Shown here in pieces: positions 37,777 through 46,550 of a stretch of 64,000 nucleotides of DNA (positions are counted from its first letter, which is position 1; every line of letters begins with the position of its first letter). The translations under genes were made by a program, and so were the position numbers. The DNA comes from Sweltsa coloradensis. Its lineage: Eukaryota; Arthropoda; Insecta; Plecoptera; Chloroperlidae. The stretch is taken from positions 1 through 64,000 of the forward strand of contig JAMZAV010003246.1 in assembly GCA_024449915.1 (NCBI GenBank), read 5' to 3'. Under the pieces are notes generated by a model, which was not told the origin of the DNA, searched no databases, and saw only the letters and a program-made list of their open reading frames with translations.

Positions 37777-38369
37777 TTAAATGTTGCAAGAGTTGAGACA
37801 TTTTCTAATTTGATTGTGAGTAGTATTGAATTTCTTATACCAAAAATTTTGAATATTATCATTACCTGGTGCTTTCCAGCTATGTGTAGCACTGATTGTC
37901 GACTTTAATTCATCAACAGTTATACCTTCGAATCTCATCTCATTAACATCGCTCATCCTAGCTCTTTCGTCTTGAATCCATTGTGCATCCTGGTTGTGTG
38001 CTACCGGGTTACCCCATATTCCTGCCCAAAACTCTTCTATCTCCGTCTTAGTTGGTGTTCCATTTCCTGTTATTTCTTCGGTACTAGATAGTTTTTGGTA
38101 AAACTGTTTTTCCTTTTCTTTGAATATTCGGTTTTGTTCTTTTCTAATGCTACATTCTCTATATCTTTTTAATCTCTTAGCAAGAGCACTTACTTTTTGT
38201 TTAAGTGTATCCAAATATTCGTGAATGAATTTGTTCAGTGTTTCATGTTTTGTGTGAACCTTGATTCATTCAAATATATTTTGGCAGTAGAGTACCACAT
38301 TTTTAGATCGATTACCCATTCGCAATTGTTCCAATCTACCGATATCTTTCCTAAACTTATTATTTAAAC
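37777..38369 (-). mobile_element. R4/Dong-like retroelement fragment, region just upstream of and entering the RT domain (copy E)
   Basis: The minus frame 38,214-37,777 contains a basic stretch (LAKRLKRYRECSIRKEQNRI), KQFYQKL, EEFWAGIWGNPVAHNQDA and SWKAPGNDNIQNFWYKKF. The last is the 'KAPG.D.I..FW.KK' start of the reverse-transcriptase fingers in R4-type elements. Upstream (to 38,369) a shifted frame still reads RKDIGRLEQLRMGN. Together with copies C and F, most of one ORF can be covered. The 5' side abuts a (TTA)n tract; the 3' side is lost near a (TG)n tract. Confidence 0.75.
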
Positions 38370-38370
38370 T

Positions 38371-38371
38371 A

Positions 38372-38464
<93 letters not shown>
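38371..38464. repeat. (TTA)n microsatellite between two retroelement fragments
   Basis: Perfect TTA run. Read on the minus strand, it follows the 3' end of copy D and precedes copy E. Confidence 0.96.
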
Positions 38465-39411
<947 letters not shown>

Positions 39412-39499
39412 ATTCTCAATTTTTCATGACATAATACACATTACACAATACAATATATACCAGTCAAACAATTGATGGTAGTGAGAATTAGAGCATGCC

Positions 39500-39725
39500 C
39501 AATAATACCACATAATATGTGCGCAAGACTTAGATTCACGTGGTCTCAGGTTCGACTCCCGCCAACGTAAAGACTCACTGAAATTATGTCAATGTTTTTG
39601 AGCTCGTTAATGTGAATGTAAGGGATGAGAACTCTTAAAAAGATTCTGGTCTTTTCTAAAGGTTTCGTTACGCGCGAGACCCTGATTCTCGAGGTCTCAT
39701 GTTCAATTCCCGTAACGGATCGGAA
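39500..39725 (+). repeat. Two tRNA-like B-box sequences, possible dimeric SINE
   Basis: GGTCTCAGGTTCGACTCCCG (39,542) and GGTCTCATGTTCAATTCCCG (39,693) are two related copies, each with a polymerase III B-box-like core and followed by similar text (ACTCACTGAAATTAT and ACTAACGAAATTATT). In the second, CGTTACG and CGTAACG could pair as an acceptor stem, but the D-arm is missing. A SINE or tRNA-relic dimer is more likely than tRNA genes. Confidence 0.4.
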
Positions 39726-39876
39726 ACAACTAACGAAATTATTCTTTTCATTTATTTCACATTATTTTGTTTATTAAGTTTTTTTGTCTGTCATGCAGCA
39801 GGAAGTATCCACTAGACGAGTCACACCAATATTCACCATCAATGATCTAAGACATATAAGTAAAAACTCGGCCAAA

Positions 39877-40146
39877 CCCAGGACAAATTGCAATATTAGT
39901 GTTTTTGGTATCATTTTCTTCAGAAAAAAAGTCCTCTTTAACATAGTCAAAATCCGCAAAAATCCGACGACTAGGATTTTTTATTTGGAGCTATAATTAA
40001 CACCCAATTAACAATTACACATTACAATTTTTGATGTAACCAAACTAGCCGAGTTTGGATTCAAATGAAAGCTTATAGCTTCACGTTGACAGATATTGTA
40101 GTAAGTAATGTAGCTTCATTAGACAGGGGTCACTAGAGGTCAATAA
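39877..40146 (+). repeat. Left terminal inverted repeat of the 3.6-kb element
   Basis: Matches the reverse complement of 43,250-43,509 with scattered mismatches and small indels over about 265 bases. Confidence 0.82.
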
Positions 40147-40444
40147 TTACATTTTATATCAGATATTAATTACAAATACATTTTTAATCATTACATTGCT
40201 ATAATTAATTATTTAATTCCAAAAATAATTTGTATTACTCTTATCAATGATTCTCTTCTTTCATGTCATTTATGTTATGTTACAAGTCCATATAACCATT
40301 ATCGTCAGTAATTTGTTTGGATGAATAGGAGTTGTTACAGCTGATTCCATTGCATTCCTTGCAGACAGATGAGCAATTCATTCCCTGGTTAAATCAGCTA
40401 CATATTTGAGTCTCGCAGTCAGTTTTACATCAAATTCCAACTCG

Positions 40445-40730
40445 CAACCTTCTCGTGGTTTGGCCCGTGATTAGGGGAGTTTTACTCCCTGAAACTAATG
40501 GCGAGCTCTGGGTCGTCGTCGGAGAACTTTCCCCTTCCCTTTGACTACCTCGCCGACGGCGACGACAATGACAACACGGACGGATGATGACACAGACGGA
40601 GACGACCACGACGTGGGGGAACCCCTGCCCTCCCCATACGCTTGTGTCTGGTTCTGACCAGCACAGGCCTGTCCACCCCTTGTCCCCCCGCGTCTCCCCT
40701 TACGTCCCACCCTTCGAAAGAAGTAGGTAT
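40445..40730 (-). repeat. GC-rich ~300-bp repeat inside the element
   Basis: Reverse-complement match to 26,113-26,420: CGTGGTTTGGCCCGTGATTA, AGTTTTACTCCCTGAAACTA, GACGACCACGACGTGGGG. It lies in inverted orientation to 41,208-41,430. The 79-codon minus frame is not a supported gene. Confidence 0.75.
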
Positions 40731-41207
40731 ACATGGTGGTAACTCACACTTACAAGAAATTGTTTTTTCTTGGAGGCGCGAATAATCTTACCTGTTACAG
40801 CGCCCCAAAACTACTAATACTTATAAGAATACAAAACACCTTACCAATTTTAGATGGCCGGCTGGGACTAAATCAGTTAATGTTGAAAGCAATTTTTCTT
40901 TTCCATGCATTAATTTGGAAGTACACCCTTAATCTGTGATATTTAGCAGCTCCTGTGGTAGGCGGTAGCTATTCAGCCTTAGCAAACGATGTTCCTGATG
41001 CAGTCTTTTTCCTAAACAATCTGTTGCGAAGATTATCAATGGTTTCATTCTGTTTTTCACCATACATGCTAACCAAAGCCTTCTCTTCTGCTTGTTATAT
41101 TATTCCCTGGCTACCATAAGCGGAACAAAACGTGTCCGCCTGTTCACGAAACAAGTTTCTATCCTTAAGCTTAGAAAGTGCTATTCTTTCTCCAACATTG
41201 AACAATT

Positions 41208-41430
41208 GATTGGATATTGCTTAACGTCTCATATTTATGCAACTTGGCTAATCGAGACGAAGGGAGGGACGTAAGGGGTGACGTGGGGGACAAGGGGTGG
41301 ACAGGCCTGTGCTGGTCAGAACCAGCCACAAGCGTATGGGGAGGGCAGGTTTTCCCCCACGTCGTGGTCGTCTCCGTCTGTGTCATCATCCGTCCGTGTT
41401 GTCATTGTCGTCGCCGTCGGGGAGAGCGAG
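41208..41430 (+). repeat. GC-rich ~300-bp repeat inside the element, inverted partner
   Basis: Starts GATTGGATATTGCTTAACGT exactly like 26,113 and runs to GTCGTCGCCGTCGGGGAG, then diverges. With 40,445-40,730 it forms an internal inverted pair separated by about 480 bases. Confidence 0.75.
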
Positions 41431-42114
41431 ATGTTGTGTCACATTTAAGAAATGCATGAGCAATCGATAAATGTTTACAGGTTTCTGGTCCCAAAATCAC
41501 ATTTGTTTTGTGTATCCCAATTTAGAGTCTCCCTTTTTTGTATTTCGTTTGGGCTCTGGGAGGAATATTACGTCATGGTGGTTGGTGTCAGCGTGATGGC
41601 AGAAAATAATAATAAGTCGGTGCCTTCTCCAATGACACAGGTTGGAGTTGTACGAGACGATTCTATTCCCTGATTTATGAACAATGAAATGATCGGCGTC
41701 ATTCTTAGCGTGATAAATTGTGCAATTGTTTTGTGTCAAAGAATTTGTGAGCATGAAAATAAATTTGGAGTTTGCTAAGAACTGAGCATTTTGTGGGGGG
41801 AATAGTAATTTTCCCTTAAAAATGCATAGTAACTCTTAAACAACCATGACTTTATCTCATATTATGTAACATCCTTGTGCAGTTGACGGCTAGTTTGAGT
41901 AACCATCATAGACAACAATAGCAACCATAATGTTTAGTAACATACCTACGATATATATATGAGCACACAATGACGACATACTAATGTTGATTTTTCATGT
42001 CATAGGGTTGTATGAAGAAGGGCGCCACCATCAATAACTTGTTGAATGTATCCAGTTGCCAATTCTGTTGGGATTGAATCTCTACTATTCATTACATTCC
42101 ATATCGCATTTATG

Positions 42115-43060
42115 CTAAGCCGCTAAGACAGACTTGTTCGCCTTCACTGGAATCCCATAGGAATCGAAGATAGCTGGTTGTTGGCTACATAGTTCATACA
42201 TTAAAACAGTTGCAATATCATCTTCAGCTTTGGCTGTCTCTTTCTTGTCTTTCATTCGATGATTTAATGTGTTGCTCTCTTGTCTGGTGGTATGATATCT
42301 TGAGTAAGTGCTTGCATAGTTCTGTTTATATAGGTGCAAATATAGGCATTGATGAGACCCAAATTGCTTTTTGAGGTTCATTCATACCCCGAGATCTTGA
42401 CTTAAGGCTTTTCACCAAAATCTGTTAAATGACAAGATCAGATGAGAGACCTGCCCAGTACCGGTCAGATCTTCGCATCACATTCAAGTCATTTTCAAGG
42501 AATTTGTGTATATCAGGATATTCGAGCTTGTGTATCATTTGAAGGTAAAATCGAGCACTTCTCGTATAAACGTGTATACCTTCTGGTGCAAGATAAGGTA
42601 CCATTTCTGAAAGAGATTGCAGATGCAGAATCCAGTTTCCCGTCCGTTCGGCTCTAATAAACTTTTTCATTGTGTATAGCCCTACCATGTCCATTGCAAC
42701 CATAACTTTTAAGTTCTATGATTCTGTGAAGATTCCTTTAGACCCTGAAATCTTTCTTTTGAATGAATCAAAGCTTCAGATGAATTTGCATCACCAGCAG
42801 AAATAACTCCTCCCACAAGGTCTTTAAATATTACACCCAGCTCATTAAGATCTTCGTCAAACTACATGCTACCTAGACTGTATGTTTCTTAAATGGTGGG
42901 GATATTGAATATCTTTTTAAATAGCACTGCATTTAGAGCTGAAATAACAATGAAATTGACTCGAATAGCTCGGGTATACAAATTTCCATTGAGAATATGC
43001 CCGACTGCATTTTTAGCATATTGTCTCAAATAATTATTTGATTCCAGAACCAGCCGTCAA
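42115..43060 (-). pseudogene. Decayed repeat-associated protein gene in the TIR element
   Basis: The best part, 42,703-42,425 (-), reads FIRAERTGNWILHLQSLSEM, RSARFYLQMIHKLEYPDIHK and MRRSDRYWAGLSSDLVI. In the same frame a stop stands where the family has Glu, followed by QILVKSLKSRSRGMNEPQKA. A frameshift then leads to 42,381-42,115. Upstream, to about 43,060, worn frames still give AKNAVGHILNGNLYTRAIRV. From memory, 'GNWxLHL...WAGLSSDLVIEQxLxxxxK' belongs to an uncharacterised high-copy protein found in many invertebrate genomes and thought to be transposon-borne; its biochemical role is unknown to me. At least two stops and one frameshift make it a pseudogene. Its place between the TIRs suggests the element carried it. 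Confidence 0.65.
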
Positions 43061-43249
43061 ATGCCCAATTGCTCCCAAAAACCTCATTTGCAGATGGAAC
43101 CCTCTAGTTTAACACTATTTACTTAAGGTCACTCGTATCTGGTTCATTGTTTATTATGGTCATAGCTTTCCACTATAGTGACTGATCGAAAGTCACAACT
43201 GTAATTTTTAGCTAGGTTTGTTAAGAACAAGATCTTTTATTATTGACCT

Positions 43250-43509
43250 TTAGTGACCCCTGTGTCTGTGTGATGAATCTATATCACCTACTACAATATT
43301 TGTCAACATGAAGCTTTTAGCTTTTATTTGAATCCAAACTCGACTAGTTTGGTTACATTAAAAAAATGCCTTATTAATCGAGTTTTAATTAGAGCTCCAT
43401 ATAAAAAATCCTAGTCGTCGGATTTTTGCGGATTTTGACTATGTTAAAGAGGATTTTTTTTCTGAAGAAAATGATACTAAATACACTAATGTTGCAATTT
43501 GTCCTGGGT
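43250..43509 (-). repeat. Right terminal inverted repeat of the 3.6-kb element
   Basis: Reverse complement of 39,877-40,146. The outermost block is ACACTAATGTTGCAATTTGT followed by CCTGGGT. Confidence 0.82.
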
Positions 43510-43956
43510 CAAACCCAAAATGGCCTGGATCACAAGTGAGGGTATACTGACCCTCTTAGCTGATGTAGATACAGGTCTATAAAGTTCTCACGTGCTTAGT
43601 TTTTAAAACAAGGCAACAAGGCTTATAAAATACGTGATGTCATGTTAATATAAAACATTTCATAATTGTTGTTGTGACCACTGGAACAGTTCATATTCGT
43701 GATTGCACCAACACTCGAGGCTCCCAATCAGTCTTATCACTGACACTTTGACCTCTGACCTGTTCTCCTCACGCCACCCAGGGACGTTCATCTTAAGATG
43801 AACTTTGCATCTGAGTCGACTCGGCGAGCGGGGGATTGGCCTAACTAAAACACACCATAGCTGGACCGTGTGTTGGGTGTCTGCTATTGGTCGACGGACA
43901 TCTTGTTTGTCTCTTGCTTCCAAGTCCACTGACGTGGTGTTGCTCACATCTGGTTG

Positions 43957-43963
43957 TATAAAG
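43957..43963 (+). promoter_or_regulatory. TATA-like box of the immunoglobulin gene
   Basis: TATAAAG lies 82-88 bases before the start codon at 44,045, giving room for a transcription start near 43,988 and a leader of roughly 55 bases. The same TATAAAG is kept in the corrupted copy (about 61,573). Position and context support it; there is no transcript evidence. Confidence 0.5.
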
Positions 43964-44044
43964 CGACGACTTATATCTAACTCATCATTCTCAGCCCAAA
44001 GCTTTGACGTATCATCTATAATTATTATTATCTCTCTGTCAACA

Positions 44045-44096
44045 ATGTCCAAGGTGTTGTTTGCACTGCTTGTGACGGCAGGCCTCCAGGACGTCC
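44045..44096 (+). CDS. Exon 1: signal peptide
   Basis: MSKVLFALLVTAGLQDV plus one base, ending at the donor GTAAGT (44,097). A short Lys-containing N-terminus and a hydrophobic core (VLFALLVTA) make a typical secretory signal. The ATG is the first in frame after the TATA-like box. Confidence 0.7.
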
Positions 44097-46479
44097 GTAA
44101 GTAACTCCTTCTGTTTCAGTTTTATATTTCTGAAGAATTAATAATAAAAATTTCCCAATTACAGGAGTGATTATCGAACAACCATAGAAAATCTAAACAT
44201 AATGTATCAATTTTCAATTTCTCCAAATTGCTGACATTAACAAAATTTTAAGAGAAACCAAAATATGCTTTCCATCATGTCGTCAATATATGTGTTGTGT
44301 TGAAGTTGTATTATTTCTAGGAACACACGGATTTCATGTAAATATATTAACATATTGTTTTTGATTTTATACTATAGAAGAATATAAAATTGTTTCAGAA
44401 TGACAGGTTAATCAGCGCAGGTCCATTGCAAGAACACGTTGCTGTCCTGTAGTGTTGTTGCACAAAGCTGTCTTGTGTTTACATGTCCGTCTGGGAAACC
44501 CGACACCCGGGTTCAAACCCCGCTCGAGTTGTATATTATTGTAGCTCTAGAATTGTGTAAATTGTGTGTCTAGAAATAAGCCCTCGTTATATCTGCACAA
44601 GGTAAATTATATAATATTCTATGTATCGGTGGTCAGTGCAAAGGCATCAGATTCCTTGCAGTGCTGTACCATGTATTCAGGACTCGAAATAATTGCAACA
44701 TTTAACAAGTTTGTTAGACACAGGATCGGTTGGGCAGTGGTTATATGTCTGCCCGGCAAGTTGGGGACCGTGGTTGGTTACCAAACTATGGCTACCATCA
44801 CAAAAATTTAAACATATCTGAAATCATATCTTGTTTCTGACACATTTTGACTTCTAAAATATGTTAACTATTTGTTATTTTCAATGTAACTTTTGAAGTT
44901 TAACAAACTAACTTTATGGGTCAGGCAACATTGGAATTTATATTATACTTGTTCTTTGTGTTTTATTTTGGGTATGTGTTTCCGTTATCTATATTGTCAC
45001 CTTCTCATTATAACTTTTAATTTGTCTGTTACACCCCACAGTTAAGTCATGTTCTGGATTTGTGTTTTTTTTATTTATCATATATACTTAATGAATTTTG
45101 TTTAGAATGTAATATAAAAAAAGTGAAGTAAGTGTGGACAAACATCTGTCTCACAACCTCTGATGTCTTGTCTCCAGGTGTCGCGTCCTTCAACCTCAGC
45201 ATCAGCCCAGACCACGTGCGTGTGAACGAGGACGCCCAGACTGTCTCATTCACCTGCTCAGCTGACGTGGCCCTCGCCGGGTGTCAGGTCAGGTGGTGGG
45301 ACCGGCATACCAAGGCTGGTCCGCTGCTGGAGCTGAGCCAGGGGCCTCAGTCCCAGGCCGACCCTGCCCACCTGTACGACACAGAGGACGACAAGCTAAC
45401 CGGCTACAGCTACAGCGGCCGGGGTCTGGGGGCCGGGGACTGCGGGGTCTCGCTGCAGATGGCGGGCTGAAGCTATGGATGGTCGCCTGTCGCGTCCGAA
45501 CCGAGGGCGGAGGCTGGAAGTACGCCTGGGCCGACCTCTATGCTCAGTGAGTTGAACACAGTCTTCACACAGTAAAGTATCTGTAACAACACGGGATGTG
45601 AGACACGTCCACCCACCCTCACAACCTAGGACGGTACAATACAAGAAACCTCGACCACGTCACAGTAGAGACAGAGTATCGTGCAGTCAAGTGCAACACG
45701 TGGTAATTGAGGTTTCTCAAATTGGTTTAATTTATGTTGTGGGTCGAGGGTCTTGTGTAGCAGAGCCAGGGCACCATGTGCAGCATCTCCCAAGTACAGA
45801 CGAGTTAGTGCGGGAGAACATATATTTTATAGTCTGGTTCTAGAACGCACAAGTTGAAACGTGAAAAGTTATATTTGCTAACTGGTAAAAACTGGTTTAA
45901 ACCAGTACTGGTTTTACTTATTTTCAACCGTACGTGTCACACACCCCGTGCGAGGTGTTTTTAGATACGGGATCGACCGTCTGAACACGGTGGTGTCAAC
46001 CATTTGGCTCAACCAGTTTTTGACCGTTTGAACCATTAATGGTCCAAATGAAAAACTTCTTTAATCCAGATCATCGGTCGTGATGTGAGAAGATGATTTT
46101 GAAAAGAAAATTTAAAAAAAAATTCTTTGGCTCTTTTCTAGGCTCAAATTAGTCAAAAACCGGTTTTTACAATGTCAAATCTAGGGCTGTTGTTCTAGAG
46201 CAAAACGGTTGACTCCATCGTGTTCAGACGGTCGATCCCGTATCTAAAAACACCTCGGACGGGGGTGTGACACGAACAGGTTAGAATTTGGTGAAAATGG
46301 TGCCGGTTTGAACCAGTTTTAATCAGTTTTAGAGAAAGTTTTTTCCACGTCTCATCTACATTTTCTGATTGTGTTTCTGTGTAGTAGATGTTTTCCTTGT
46401 ATCGCCTCGCCCGCACTAACTCTGTACTTGGCGAGATACCCTTCACACACACAACATGCTGCAGGTGACCCCCCCCCAC

Positions 46480-46550
<71 letters not shown>

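Larger units (their letters stand above)
39877..43509. mobile_element. 3.6-kb DNA element with ~265-bp terminal inverted repeats
   Basis: Left end 39,877-40,146 and right end 43,250-43,509 are reverse complements. Shared blocks run inwards in the same order: CCCAGGACAAATTGCAA, GATTTTTGCGGATTTTGACT (reversed on the left), CCTAGTCGTCGG, AACCAAACTAG with GAGTTTGGATTCAAAT, ACTACAATAT and GGGGTCACT. Between them lie two inverted GC-rich repeats (40,445-40,730 and 41,208-41,430) and a decayed protein gene on the minus strand. I see no clear target-site duplication and no transposase catalytic motif, so the superfamily is open. A corrupted second copy lies at about 57,345-61,110. Confidence 0.8.

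Noticed and set aside
43660..44052. 130-codon minus-strand frame over the immunoglobulin promoter
   Set aside because: Antisense to the TATA-like box and signal-peptide exon; no domain and not maintained in the second copy.
44470..44535. tRNA gene at the GGGTTCAAACCCC word in intron 1
   Set aside because: B-box-like only; no acceptor or anticodon stem could be built around it.
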